This document shows positions 10,925 to 22,940 of a stretch of DNA of 64,000 bases, piece after piece. A program made the position numbers and the translations under genes. Each line of letters begins with the position of its first letter. The first letter of the stretch is position 1. Location: NCBI RefSeq assembly GCF_014805685.1, contig NC_060891.1:26616879-26680878 (forward strand). Direction: 5' to 3'. This stretch comes from Silurus meridionalis. Its lineage: Eukaryota > Chordata > Actinopteri > Siluriformes > Siluridae. A model generated the notes under the pieces. It ran no database searches and had not been told where the DNA came from. It saw only the letters and a program-made list of their open reading frames with translations.

Positions 10925-12900
10925 CCCGGGCGAGGCGTCGCCGTCGAAGGACCCCGAGGCGAGCGTCGCCGTCGGAGGAGCCCGAGGCGAGGCGTCGCCG
11001 TCGAAGGACCCCGAGGCGAGGCGTCGCCGTCGGAGGAGCCCGAGGCGGGCGTCGCCGTCGGCGACCCCGGAGGCGAGGCGTCGCCGTCGGCGACCCCGGA
11101 GGCGAGGCGTCGCCGTCGGAGGAGCCCGAGGCGAGCGTCGCCGTCGGAGGAGCCCGGAGGCGAGGCGTCGCCGTCGGAGGAGCCCGAGGCGACGTCGCCG
11201 TCGGAGGAGCCCGGAGACCAGGTCGCCGTCGGAGGAGCTCTGAGGCGAGACGTCGCCTTTCAGGAAGCCCGGGAGCGAGACGTCGTCAAAGGAGGAGCTC
11301 TGGGGCGAGACGTCGCCTTCCAGGAAGCTCGGGAGCGAGGCGTCGCCAAAGGAGGAGCTCAGAGGCGTGGCGTCGCCGGAGTCGCACGGAGGCAAGACAT
11401 CGCCATCAAGGAGCTCGAGGCGGGGCGTGCTGAAGCAGAGAGGGCTCTCTGAGACTCTGTGGAGCGGAGAGGAGCTCTTGGAGACTCTGTGGAGCGGAGA
11501 GGAGCTCTCGGAGACGCTGTGGGGCGGAGAGGAGCTCTCGGAGACGCTTTTGAGCGGAGAGGAGCTCTCGGAGACGCTGTGGAGCGGAGAGGAGCTCTCC
11601 GAGACGCTGCGGAGCGGAGAGGAGCTCTCGAGACGCTGCGGAGCGAGAGGAGCTCGGAGGCATGCTGGAGCGGAGAGGAGCTCTCGGAGACGCTGTGGAG
11701 CGGAGAGGAGCTCTCGGAGACGCTGTGGAGCAGAGAGAAGCTCTGTGACGTGGCCATACCTCCAGAGGAACAGCGAGGCAAGCTGTCGCACTCTGGGCGA
11801 CCGTGAAGCGAGCCGTCACCTTCGGAGAGACCGTGAGGCGAGCCGTCGCCGGGGAGACCGTGAGGCGAGCCGTCGCCTTCGGGGAGACCGTGAGGCGAGC
11901 CGTCGCCTTCGGGGAGACCGTGAGGCGGCGGTACGACGTCCTTTTCACGGCCTTGAGTCTGAGTTGAGTGCACTGGGAAGCTCCGGGGCGGAAATCCGGG
12001 GCGGAACTGGAGACCTTGGAGCGGAGAGGAGCTCTCGGAGGCTCTATGGAGCGGAGAGGAGCTCTCGAAGGCATGCTGGAGCTGAGAGGTGCTCTCAGTG
12101 ACACACTGGAGTGGAGCTGGGCTCTCCTGGAGGTCCTGGAACGGAGCTGGGCTCTCCTGGAGGTCCAGCAGCGGAGGAGCTCGGAGGCATGCTGGAGCTG
12201 AGAGGAGCTCTCGAGGCATGCTGGAGCTGAGAGGAGCTCTCGGGTACATGCTGGAGCTAAGAGGAGCTCTCGGAGGCATGCTGGAGCTGAGAGGAGCTCT
12301 CGGAGGCATGCTGGAGCTGAGAGGAGCTCTCGGAAGCATGCTGGAGCTGAGGAGCTCTCGGAGGCATGCTGGAGCTGAGAGGAGCTCTTGGAGGCATGCT
12401 GGAGCGGAGCTGGGCTCTCCTGGAGGTCCAGCAGCGGAGAGGAGCTCGCCTGAAGGTCCTGGAGCGGAGAGGAGCTCGCCTGGAGATCCTGGAGTGGAGC
12501 CGAGCTCTCTTCAGGACTTTGGAGCGGAGAGGAGCTCTCAAAGACACTCTGTGACAGAGGGAGCTTTCTGGGAGGCCTGGAGCGGAGCTGAGCTGTCCTG
12601 GAGGTCCTGGGGCAGAGCTGCGCTTTCCTGGACGACTTGGAACGGAGCTGAGCTCTCTGTGGAGACCTGGAGTGGAACTGGGCTCTCCTGGAGGTCCTGG
12701 GCGGAGCTGTGCTCTCTTGGAGGTCCTGGAACGGAGCTGAGCTCTCCTGGAGGTCCTGGGCGGAGCTACGCTCTCCTGGAGGTCCTGGGCGGAGCTGTGC
12801 TCTCTTGGAGGTCCTGGAGCAGGCTGAGAATCTCCTGGAGGCCCTGGGGCGGAGTGGAGCCATCCGGAAGGGCCTGGAGCAGGCGGAGATCTCCTGAAGG
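10925..12900. repeat. GC-rich short tandem repeats inside the LTR element, copy 1
   Basis: Five successive arrays: GGCGTCGCCGTCGGAGGAGC type (10925-11240); 33-bp units with CTCTCGGAGACGCTG (11440-11740); GACCGTGAGGCGAGCCGTCG units (11800-11935); 33-bp units with GGAGGCATGCTGGAGCTGAG (12180-12420); and CTCCTGGAGGTCCTGG units (12580-12900). Units near 30-33 bp keep several frames open on both strands, so most long open frames here are artefacts. Confidence 0.9.
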
Positions 12901-13330
12901 TCCTGGGCGGAGCAGAGCCCTCTTGAAGGGCCTGATGCAGGGTCTGGAGCAGGGTGGAAATCCCCGGAGGTCCTGCGCCGGAGAGGAGCTCTCCGGAAAC
13001 TCTGGTCGGAACCGTGCTCTCGGTAGCGGGAGAAAGATGGTGGAGATCTGCGGTGACCATCCCTAGTTCCCTAGTGAGAAGCCGGATAAACCGGGAGCAC
13101 GAGCTGAATTTGCCACCAGAGGCGCTCCACAACTCACTGGCCAGAGAGGATTCTCCAGACAGCAGAGAAATGTGGAGTGCGATCTTGTCTGCTTCCTTGG
13201 GGTAAGTGGACGAATAAAAGTCCATATATCCACCGACGCTCCGTAGAAATCCGTCCCACTCAGCTCTGTCGCCGGAGAAGCGAGCCGGGAAATCCATGAC
13301 GTCACCACGGGGCGTGGCGCTGCCAAGCAT
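12257..13330 (-). pseudogene. gag-like gene with tandem-repeat body, copy 1 (frameshifted)
   Basis: The N-terminus (MDFPARFSGDRAEWDGFLRS then YPKEADKIALHISLLSGE) resembles the Gag capsid N-terminal region (DUF4939-like) of Ty3/Gypsy elements: a P.RF.GD....GFL core, a following F, and an I.LLSG motif. The frame shifts soon after, relative to copy 2, because of single-base losses. The body consists of short tandem repeats rich in S, P, Q, L and E. Confidence 0.65.
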
Positions 13331-13514
13331 GATCCGCGTGAAACGGCAGCTGGTTTCGGGTTTTCCCAGGTGGAGCTCGGCCGTCGTTCATAGCGGCACA
13401 GCGAATCCTCCATCCGAGGTTGGGATCGCGCCGGGACCACGGCAGCAACCCGATAATTTTTTTTTAATTTATTTATTTATTTTTTTTATATCCTTTTCAG
13501 GAGGTTCGTTATTC

Positions 13515-13598
13515 TGTCACGGTGTGAGCGAAACAAAAGGCGGAAGCCGGAGTACAGCTCGCTCGGGTTTTAATGGCATGTGTGAGAGAGAGGTACAC

Positions 13599-13637
<39 letters not shown>

Positions 13638-14044
13638 CACACACACACGGCAGTCCTTAGGTTGAGAAAGACAGTCCGAGTAGCGCATTGGGAGAAGCGT
13701 AGCTGACCCAAGATGCACAGGGAGGAAGCGCAGCGATGCAGGATTCTGGAGTCGGATGAAGCGGATGACAACGGAAGTCCTATATGAAAGCCGGAACGAC
13801 AGAACATGCAGTACGGGAAGTCCAACACAAACAATAACGAACGGGGTTAGGGAGTGAAAGAGGAGCTTATATAGAAGCGGGGTTGAGTGATGATGAACCC
13901 CAGGTGAGCGTGATTAAACCTGGGGTTTCAGAGAGTGGAGGCATGGTGATGATGAGCTCCAGGTGTGCCTCGTTAAACCTGGAGCTCTATGGAGAGTGGA
14001 GGCATAGAGAGCCACCAAAGGGGCGTGGCAGGTGGATCCTGACA
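13515..14044 (-). repeat. 5' LTR of the Gypsy-like element, copy 1
   Basis: Begins TGTCAGGATCC at 14044 and ends GTGACA at 13515, matching the TG..CA rule with imperfect inverted ends. A TATATAAG box lies near 13872 and an ATTAAA signal near 13570. A (CA)n tract (13597-13648) lies in the 3' part. Sequence after the LTR (GAATAACGAACC) is not a standard TGG-type primer site. The second LTR is absent. Confidence 0.75.
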
Positions 14045-14215
14045 GTTTCATACTTGTAAAGCAAATAGTTAATGAAAATGAAATCAATAAATAACGTTTT
14101 AACCCTAAATGTTATTGCAAAATGTACAAATACCTCAGACATCATAGTGACAAATTTTGTCAACTTCACTTGAATTTCTTTTGTTCATGCAACTAAATTG
14201 TTAATAGAAGAAACT

Positions 14216-14366
14216 CTTCTTTTTCTTTCGGCTGCTCCCATTAGGGGGCGCCACAGCGTATCATCCGTCTCCATACCCCCTGTCCGCTACATCTGCCTCT
14301 TTCACACCAACTACCTGCATGTCTTCCCTCACCACATCCATAAACCTCCTCCTTGGTCTGTTTTGT
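14216..14366 (-). mobile_element. LINE 3' end (family L), in duplicated block C, copy 1
   Basis: Minus strand encodes FMDVVREDMQVVGVKEADVA and then reads into CTGTGGCGCCCCCTAATGGG and a CAGCCGAAAGAAAAAG tail. This is the 3' end of a fish non-LTR retrotransposon. The copy in the second duplication is at 19413-19563 and a third at 22746-22902. Confidence 0.7.
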
Positions 14367-17300
14367 AAGAATAAGCGATTGTGCACAACTCCAATGCCAA
14401 AAATGTACTGAGAAGTGTAAAGAGAAAATGTATGGAGTGCACCAGGTCCTGATGTGTCCTTAAAAACAAAGTAGCGGACCACAATTACTGAGAGAGGAAG
14501 AAATTGATTTGGTCGCAGATTCACTTATGAGGACATTTAAAAGACGGGCTTTTCAGGAAAAGCTGGATATCGTGAGAAAAGTTCAAAAGAGTTGTTTAGC
14601 TTTTTCGAGAACTATTTATACTTTTCCTGTAGACTTTGACACGGTCATTTCAAATCGCCAGGAAAACCGCAATCCTGGGGTTTCCGTGGTCAGAAAATTC
14701 AACAAGTATAACTACAAATGCACAGAAAACCCAGGATGGACTGTGTTTTTGTCATTTTCTGAGGTAAGTATCGACGCTTCTGCTAGAAATGATGAATGTG
14801 AGCGATGCAGCTGTGGCTACAGTGAAAAGAGACGTGTTGAATTTGTTGTTCGTTGGGTTTCTTGCTTTAGTAATAACAGTCATATGGCAATCATTTTGTT
14901 TGGGCAATAAGTCCATACAGCTTTAATTACCACAGAATTCATGCTTATTTGGAAAAGTATACAGACTAGTGCTAATGCTAGTTTTTGACTGACCGTACAA
15001 TATGAAATACAGGGTAATTTCCTGATAGAACAGGAAACAGATTACTGCTATAGTGTGTATGAAGAACCATTTTGAAAATGCTAGCAAACTTTATAGTAGA
15101 TTCTGGGGTTCGTCAGAACAACATACTGCATGTCCTATAAAACAGAGCTTCCCAACCTTTTTGCACCACAGACCAGTTTCATTCGTCCATTTTCCACAGC
15201 TTATGGGAGGAGTAAGGAGTCAGTCACATAACTAAAAACAATGATGTGCATATTAATATATATACAAACTGTATATCTTATGAAACACAGTATGCTGAAT
15301 AGATGGTATTACGTCTGTAAGCTGTTTTATGAAGGCTTTATGAAGAGCCGTTCGAAAACATTTGTGACTCCAAAATTCAAAAATAAAAAGCTCGTAAGAT
15401 TTGCATGTGGACTGATTTGCATCACAGTGGGGCAAGAGTGGGAACAAAACATTTCTGAAAGAAAATAAAGTGTAATAAAGTGTATTGAATCATAGCGAGT
15501 TACTTATGACATTAAAAAATAAATATATAAAAATAAGGTCAGCTTTTGTTCTGATGAAGCAAAATAACCAAAATAGAAAACTTGGCAACCATGGTGACAG
15601 TTGCCAAGGTATAAGCAGGATTTCCTATGAAGGTTTTCATGGCTACTCTCCAGCTCGAACACAACTCAGATGGAGGAAAGTAGAAGAAGAAGGAATTCAC
15701 TGATAAGTTAGTGGGTTGTGTCTCAGACAAACGCAAAACCTCAACGCCTTGTTAATGCAACCAAGAGTGAACGAGCACCTGACGCCCAAACCCACAGACG
15801 CTTGGAGGGCCAGGGTATTCAGAGGAGGATCCCGGTGTCCGTCCAGGGTCGAACGGGACCTGGTCAGAACCGCCGAGAACCGGAGAAGGCCAGCAAGGAC
15901 CTGAGGCGGGCGACAGCCCAGGCGGCGCAGGAACCGGACTATGCTCAACCCGAAGGCACGGATGGAACCATGCTCCCAGCGGAGGTCCGAAACGGCGCGT
16001 AGCCCATCGCGGAGGCCAGAATCGGAGTAAAACCACCGGTGGTGTCCAGAGGCCGAGTGACGTCCACGGTGGAGTTCAGAAGCGGGACGCCGCCATCGGA
16101 GGATCCCGAGGCGAGACGCCGCCGGCGACCCGGAGGCGAGACGTCGCCGCCGGAGGAGCCCGAGGCGAGACGCCGCCGCCGGCGACCCCGAGGCGAGACG
16201 CCGCCGCCGGAGGAGCCCGGAGGCGAGACGCCGCCGCCGGCGACCCCGAGGCGAGACGCCGCCGCCGGCGACCCCGAGGCGAGACGCCGTCGGAGGAGCC
16301 CGAGGCGAGACGTCGCCGTCGGAGGAGCCCGGAGGCGAGACGTCGCCGTCGGAGGAGCCCGGAGGCGAGACGTCGCCGTCGGAGGAGCCCGGAGACCAGG
16401 TCGCCGTCGGAGGAGCTCTGAGGCGAGGCGTCGCCTTTCAGGAAGCCCGGAGCGAGGCGTCGTCAAGGAGGAGCTCTGGGGCGAGACGTCGCCTTCCAGG
16501 AAGCTCGGGAGCGAGACGTCGCCAAAGGAGGAGCTCAGAGGCGTGACGTCGCCTTCGGAGTCGCACGGAGGCAAGACATCGCCATCAAGGGAGCTCGGAG
16601 GCGGGACGTGCTGAAGCAGAGAGGGGCTCTCTGAGACTCTGTGGAGCGGAGAGGAGCTCTTGGAGACTCTGTGGAGCGGAGAGGAGCTCTCGGAGACGCT
16701 GTGGGCGGAGAGGAGCTCGGAGGCATGCTGGAGCTGAGAGGAGCTCTCGGAGACGCTGTGGAGCGGAGAGGAGCTCTCCGAGACGCTGCGGAGCGGAGAG
16801 GGGCTCTCGGAGACGCTGCGGAGCGGAGAGGGGCTCTCGGAGACGCTGCGGAGCGGAGAGGAGCTCTCGGAGACGCTGTGGGCGGAGAGGAGCTCTCGGA
16901 GACGCTGTGGAGCAGAGAGAAGCTCTGTGACGTGGCCATACCTCCAGAGGAACAGCGAGGCAAGCTGTCGCACTCTGGGCGACCGTGAAGCGAGCCGTCA
17001 CCTTCGGAGAGACCGTGAGGCGAGCCGTCGCCTTGGGAGACCGTGAGGCGAGCCGTCGCCTTCGGGGAGACCGTGAGGCGAGCCGTCGCTGGGAGACCGT
17101 GAGGCGGCGGTACGACGTCCTTTTCACGGCCTTGAGTCTGAGTTGAGTGCACTGGGAAGCTCCGGGCGGAAACTGGGCGGAACTGGAGACCTTGAGCGGA
17201 GAGGAGCTCGGAGGCTCTATGGAGCGGAGAGGAGCTCTCGAGGCATGCTGGAGCTGAGAGGTGCTCTCAGTGACACACTGGAGTGGAGCTGGGCTCTCCT

Positions 17301-17433
17301 GGAGGTCCTGGAACGGAGCTGGGCTCTCCTGGAGGTCCAGCAGCGGAGAGGAGCTCTCGGAGGCATGCTGGAGCTGAGAGGAGCTCTCGGAGGCATGCTG
17401 GAGCTGAGAGGAGCTCTCGGGTACATGCTGGAG

Positions 17434-18522
17434 CTAAGAGGAGCTCTCGGAGGCATGCTGGAGCTGAGAGGAGCTCTCGGAGGCATGCTGGAGCTGAGAG
17501 GAGCTCTCGGAAGCATGCTGGAGCTGAGAGGAGCTCTCGGAGGCATGCTGGAGCTGAGAGGAGCTCTTGGAGGCATGCTGGAGCGGAGCTGGGCTCTCCT
17601 GGAGGTCCAGCAGCGGAGAGGAGCTCGCCTGAAGGTCCTGGAGCGGAGAGGAGCTCGCCTGGAGATCCTGGAGTGGAGCCGAGCTCTCTTCAGGACTTTG
17701 GAGCGGAGAGGAGCTCTCAAAGACACTCTGTGACAGAGGGGAGCTTTCTGGGGAGGCCTGGAGCGGAGCTGAGCTGTCCTGGAGGTCCTGGGGCAGAGCT
17801 GCGCTTTCCTGGACGACTTGGAACGGAGCTGAGCTCTCTGTGGAGACCTGGAGTGGAACTGGGCTCTCCTGGAGGTCCTTGGGCGAAGCTGAGCTCTTGT
17901 GGTGGTCCTGGGGCGGAGCTACGCTCTCCTGGAGGTCCTGGGGCGGAGCTACGCTCTCCTGGAGGTCCTGGGGCGGAGCTGTGCTCTCTTGGAGGTCCTG
18001 GAGCAGGCTGAGAATCTCCTGGAGGCCCTGGGGCGGAGTGGAGCCATCCGGAAGGGCCTGGAGCAGGGCGGAGATCTCCTGAAGGTCCTGGGGCGAAGCA
18101 GAGCCCTCTTGAAGGGCCTGATGCAGGGTCTGGAGCAGGGTGGAAATCCCCCGGAGGTCCTGCGCCGGAGAGGAGCTCTCCGGGAAACTCTGGTGCGGAA
18201 CCGTGCTCTCGGTAGCGGGAGAAAGATGGTGGAGATCTGCTAGGGTGACCATCCCTAGTTCCCTAGTGAGAAGCCGGATAAACCGGGAGCACGAGCTGAA
18301 TTTGCCACCAGAGGCGCTCCACAACTCACTGGCCAGAGAAAGGGATTCTCCAGACAGCAGAGAAATGTGGAGTGCGATCTTGTCTGCTTCCTTGGGGTAA
18401 GTGGACGAATAAAAGTCCATATATCCACCGACGCTCCGTAGAAATCCGTCCCACTCAGCTCTGTCGCCGGAGAAGCGAGCCGGGAAATCCATGACGTCAC
18501 CACGGGGGCGTGGCGCTGCCAA
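17434..18522 (-). pseudogene. gag-like open frame with repeat body, copy 2 (362 codons)
   Basis: The longest gag-like frame in the window. A Gag N-terminal region (about residues 10-75: ARFSGDRAEWDGFL, HISLLSGESLSLASELW) is followed by short S/P/Q-rich units of the type SSSPLQDLQ and SSSQLQHASE. It ends at a TAG in a repeat unit where neighbours have CAG (near 17434). Copy 1 carries the same TAG, so it predates the duplication. No zinc knuckle is visible. Confidence 0.6.
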
Positions 18523-18712
18523 GCATGATCCGCGTGAAACGGCAGCTGGTTTCGGGTTTTCCCAAGGTGGAGCTCGGCCGTCGTTTCATAGCGGCACAGC
18601 GAATCCTCCATCCGAGGTTGGGATCGCGCCGGGACCACGGCAGCAACCCGATAATTTTTTTTTAATTTATTTATTTATTTTTTTTATATCCTTTTCAGGA
18701 GGTTCGTTATTC

Positions 18713-19244
18713 TGTCACGGTGTGAGCGAAACAAAAGGCGGAAGCCGGAGTACAGCTCGCTCGGGTTTTAATGGCATGTGTGAGAGAGAGGTACACACAC
18801 GCACACACACACACACACACACACGCGCACACATACACACACGGCAGTCCTTAGGTTGAGAAAGACAGTCCGAGTAGCGCATAGGGAGAAGCGTAGCTGA
18901 CCCAAGATGCACAGGGAGGGGAAGCGCAGCCGGTACGGGATTCTGGAGTCCGGATGAAACGGATGACAACGGAAGTCCTATATGAAAGCCGGAACGACAG
19001 AACATGCAGTACGGGAAGTCCAACACAAACAATAACGAACGGGGTTAGGGAGTGAAAGAGGAGCTTATATAGAAGCGGGGTTGAGTGATGATGAACCCCA
19101 GGTGAGCGTGATTAAACCTGGGGTTTCAGAGAGTGGAGGCATGGTGATGATGAGCTCCAGGTGTGCCTCGTTAAACCTGGAGCTCTATGGAGAGTGGAGG
19201 CATAGAGAGCCACCAAAGGGGGCGTGGCAGGTGGATCCCTGACA
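18713..19244 (-). repeat. 5' LTR of the Gypsy-like element, copy 2
   Basis: Starts TGTCAGGGATCC at 19244 and ends GTGACA at 18713. The CA tract at 18796-18841 is shorter and interrupted compared with copy 1. Confidence 0.75.
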
Positions 19245-19412
19245 GTTTCATACTTGTAAAGCAAATAGTTAATGAAAATGAAATCAATAAATAACGTTTT
19301 TAACCCTAAATGTTATTGCAAAATGTACAAATACCTCAGACATCATAGTGACAAATTTTGTCAACTTCACTTGAATTTCTTTTGTTCATGCAACTAAATT
19401 GTTAATAGAAGA

Positions 19413-19563
19413 AACTCTTCTTTTCTTCGGCTGCTCCCATTAGGGGCGCCACAGCGTATCATCCGTCTCCATACCCCCTGTCCGCTACATCTGCCTCTTT
19501 CACACCAACTACCTGCATGTCTTCCCTCACCACATCCATAAACCTCCTCCTTGGTCTGTTTTG
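19413..19563 (-). mobile_element. LINE 3' end (family L), block C copy 2
   Basis: Same as 14216-14366, with a one-base loss in GGGGCGCC. Confidence 0.7.
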
Positions 19564-19631
19564 TAAGAATAAGCGATTGTGCACAACTCCAATGCCAAAA
19601 ATGTACTGAGAAGTGTAAAGAGAAAATGTAT

Positions 19632-20983
19632 GGAGTGCACCAGGTCCTGATGTGTCCTTAAAAACAAAGTAGCGGACCACAATTACTGAGAGAGGAAGAA
19701 ATTGATTTGGTCAGATTCACTTATGAGGACATTTAAAGACGGGCTTTTCAGGAAAAGCTGGATATCGTGAGAAAAGTTCAAAAGAGTTGTTTAGCTTTTC
19801 GAGAACTATTTATACTTTTCCTGTAGACTTTGACACGGTCATTTCAAATCGCCAGGAAAACCGCAATCCCTGGGGTTTCCGTGGTCAGAAAATTCAACAA
19901 GTATAACTACAAATGCACAGAAAACCCAGGATGGACTGTGTTTTGTCATTTTCTGAGGTAAGTATCGGCCTTCTGCTAGAAATGATGAATGTGAGCGATG
20001 CAGCTGTGGCTACAGTGAAAAGAGACGTGTTGAATTTGTTGTTCGTTGGGTTTCTTGCTTTAGTAATAACAGTCATATGGCAATCATTTTGTTTGGGCAA
20101 TAAGTCCATACAGCTTTAATTACCACAGAATTCATGCTTATTTGGAAAAGTATACAGACTAGTGCTAATGCTAGTTTTTGACTGACCGGGGTACAATATG
20201 AAATACAGGGTAATTTCCTGATAGAACAGGAAACAGATTACTGCTATAGTGTGTATGAAGAACCATTTTGAAAATGCTAGCAAACTTTATAGTAGATTCT
20301 GGGGTTCGTCAGAACAACATACTGCATGTCCTATAAAACAGAGCTTCCCAACCTTTTTTTGCACCACAGACCAGTTTCATTCGTCCATTTTTCCACAGCT
20401 TATGGGAGGAGTAAGGAGTCAGTCACATAACTAAAAACAATGATGTGCATATTAATATATATACAAACTGTATATCTTATGAAACACAGTATGCTGAATA
20501 GATGGTATTACGTCTGTAAGCTGTTTTATGAAGGCTTTATGAAGAGCCGTTCGAAAAACATTTGTGACTCCAAAATTCAAAAATAAAAAAGCTCGTAAGA
20601 TTTGCATGTGGACTGATTTGCATCACAGTGGGGCAAAGAGTGGGAACAAAACATTTCTGAAAGAAAATAAAGTGTAATAAAGTGTATTGAATCATAGCGA
20701 GTTACTTATGACATTAAAAAAATAAATATATAAAAATAAGGTCAGCTTTTGTTCTGATGAAGCAAAATAACCAAAAATAGAAAACTTGGCAACCATGGTG
20801 ACAGTTGCCAAGGTATAAGCAGGATTTCCCTATGAAGGTTTTCATGGCTACTCTCCAGCTCCGAACACAACTCAGATGGAGGAAAGTAGAAGAAGAAGGA
20901 ATTCACTGATAAGTTAGTGGGTTGTGTCTCAGACAAACGCAAAACCTCAACGTCTTGTTAATGCAACCAAGAGTGAACCGAAG
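19632..20983. repeat. tandem segmental duplication, partial copy 3 (block A only)
   Basis: Matches block A of copies 1 and 2 up to GAGTGAACCGAAG, then departs at 20984 exactly where block B begins in the others. Block C recurs separately at about 22578-22940 with unrelated sequence between. The original locus may thus have been A - unique segment - C. Confidence 0.9.
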
Positions 20984-22577
20984 AACACGAAACACTGCCG
21001 CCTTCTAAGACCCTGTAATGTTGCAATGTTGCCGACAAGTGACTAAAACACTCCAAGTTTGAAGAAACCTTTGTACAGCTTCATATTTTGGGGGGTTTTA
21101 ACCCTTTGTAAAGGGTCTGGTGCAATTTGTAGAGGAAATGCTACTAAAGTTCATGAGGCGGGGCAGGAAATAAAGAGTTCTTGAAACAAACCTTGAATAT
21201 TTGTTACAAAAATTGGGAAAAGACCTCACCTGACCTACATGAGCACCTGACTTTCCTAACACCCTCATGGCTGAATGAATCTCCACAAAAACCAGTGGAA
21301 CATCAGAAGAGCTGAGGTTATTATAAATGCAAATGGAGATTAGATGTGGAATGGGATGTTAAAAAGCCAATACCAATCTTATATTTCACAAACTTATGTC
21401 TATATAATGTATATCATGCTCTTCCACATTCACACTGTACATACCAAGAAAGTTATGTTCGGTTTGCTGAATTTTTCCAGGTTTTGGTGATTAGAGCATC
21501 TGTTATGTTTCCTTCCAAAAACTTTCAAAAACAAGAACTTTCAATATTGTTAGTTTTACTAAACCCACCCTTGTTCACAGTACATAAAGAATGCAAGTAA
21601 CTAAATTAACATAAGTATGTTATTTTTACTAAAATGTAGAAATGAGTTTATTAGAGGGACAGTGCATGTAGGACGTTTTGGAGACAAGGTGAGGGAGGTG
21701 AGATTGAGATGGTTTGGACATGTTCAGAGGAGGGACATGGGGTATATCAGTAGGAGAATTCTAAGGGAAAAAAATGATGGAGCCACCAGGAAGGAGGAAA
21801 AGAGGAAGACCAAGGAGGAGGTTTATGGATGTGGTGAGGGAAGACATGCAGGAGGTTGGGGTGAAAGAGGCAGATGTAGAGGACAGAGGGGTATGGAGAC
21901 GGATGATCCGCTGTGGCGCCCCCTAATGGGAGAAGCAGAAAGAAGAAGAAGAAAAAGATTTCCACTAAAATATTGTACTTTTGGCTTTACTTAACAAGTG
22001 TTCAACTTAACATTGGTGAGTAAAACATCACACCCAATAAAACGACAATTGAGGTACCACAGCTGCTCATGGGGGAGGCGAAGAAACGGAATAGAACGGA
22101 AAAGAAGTCAGGCGAAAGCCCGAAGCATAAAAACTGTGTTGATGCCACAAAAATTTTCAATTTGAACATTTGGATCTGTGCAGGTTTTTGGGGAATGCTG
22201 TATATTTTCAACAGACTGTTGTTTTGTTTTTTAGGAAATGTACATTTTATATTGGTTGTGTTTTTTTAAAAAAATGTAAAATTAGGGGCCAGTGTTAATG
22301 TTTCCATTACCGATGGCTCAAAATAATTGAAATATCAAAAACGGGCTGCGCCATTTTTTTTTTTGCATGATAAATTCCTTTTATTTTTCTAAAGAAATGA
22401 TTTATTACAATATTTGAAGGCAGTTGCACATTGTGGGAAGAATGATGTTGCTGTGGTTTAATTGTTTCTAAGGACCCGTGAAATTGAAATCGTTTTATAA
22501 ATTCTTGCCAGTTATATATTACAAGAACTTGCAAAGACAATAAATACATAAAAAAAATATGTTCGTGGTTATTTAGG
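20984..22577. other. unique segment between block A copy 3 and block C copy 3
   Basis: Contains MITE family 1 sequence (21200-21365), a plus-strand LINE family L end (21640-21955) and otherwise AT-rich sequence. No host exon recognised. In the two full duplication units the LTR element occupies this position. Confidence 0.6.
21640..21955 (+). mobile_element. LINE 3' end (family L) with AGA-rich tail
   Basis: Encodes EFIRGTVHVGRFGDKVREVR and LRWFGHVQRRDMGYISRRIL, the C-terminal part of the reverse-transcriptase protein. The 3' tail CTGTGGCGCCCCCTAATGGG then GAGAAGCAGAAAGAAGAAG follows. It is 5'-truncated and frame-broken. Confidence 0.75.
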
Positions 22578-22940
22578 TTTCATACTTGTAAAGTAAATAG
22601 TTCATGAAAATGAAATCAATAAATAACGTTTTTAACCCTAAATGTTATTGCAAAATGTACAAATACCTCAGACATCATAGTGACAAATTTTGTCAACTTC
22701 ACTTGAATTTCTTTTGTTCATGCAACTAAATTGTTAATAGAAGAAACTCTTCTTTTTCTTTCGGCTGCTCCCATTAGGGGGCGCCACAGCGTATCATCCG
22801 TCTCCATACCCCCTGTCCGCTACATCTGCCTCTTTCACACCAACTACCTGCATGTCTTCCCTCACCACATCCATAAACCTCCTCCTTGGTCTGTTTTGTA
22901 AGAATAAGCGATTGTGCACAACTCCAATGCCAAAAATGTA
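22578..22940. repeat. block C, third copy (dispersed from the tandem array)
   Basis: Matches 14045-14410 and 19245-19605 from GTTTCATACTTGTAAAG to CAAAAATGTACTGAG. It then diverges instead of entering block A. It contains the minus-strand LINE 3' end at 22746-22902. Confidence 0.85.

Larger units (their letters stand above)
10598..14044 (-). mobile_element. Gypsy-like LTR element, copy 1: 5' LTR, gag start, repeat-filled interior, no pol
   Basis: Read on the minus strand: LTR (14044-13515), short leader, a gag-like start near 13300, then about 2 kb of GC-rich tandem repeats, ending abruptly at 10598 with no 3' LTR. No protease, reverse transcriptase, RNase H or integrase motif is visible in any frame. 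Copy 1 carries frameshifts in gag. It could not move alone. Confidence 0.75.
9238..14434. repeat. tandem segmental duplication, copy 1 (5.2 kb)
   Basis: Starts at GGAGTGCACCAGGTCCTGAT. The same start recurs at about 14434 and 19632, giving a period near 5.2 kb. The unit has three blocks: A (9238-10597), a hAT-like remnant region; B (10598-14044), a minus-strand LTR element; and C (14045-14434), which includes a LINE 3' end. Identity to copy 2 is very high; most differences are single-base indels in homopolymers. Confidence 0.93.
15776..19244 (-). mobile_element. Gypsy-like LTR element, copy 2
   Basis: Same structure as copy 1: LTR 19244-18713, leader, gag-like start at about 18522/18492, repeats to about 16080, and truncation at the junction with block A. 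The duplicated copy shares the same left breakpoint, so the truncation predates the 5.2-kb duplication. Pol is absent here too. Confidence 0.75.
14435..19631. repeat. tandem segmental duplication, copy 2 (5.2 kb)
   Basis: Same A-B-C order as copy 1 (A 14435 to about 15775, B to 19244, C to about 19631). Block A of this copy has many one-base shortenings relative to copies 1 and 3, while block B is less damaged than in copy 1. Confidence 0.93.

Noticed and set aside
11406..12863. 485-codon minus-strand open frame in the LTR element
   Set aside because: It runs through tandem arrays where several frames on both strands are open. Only the Gag N-terminal region at 13330-13100 (and its copy at 18522) has family resemblance.
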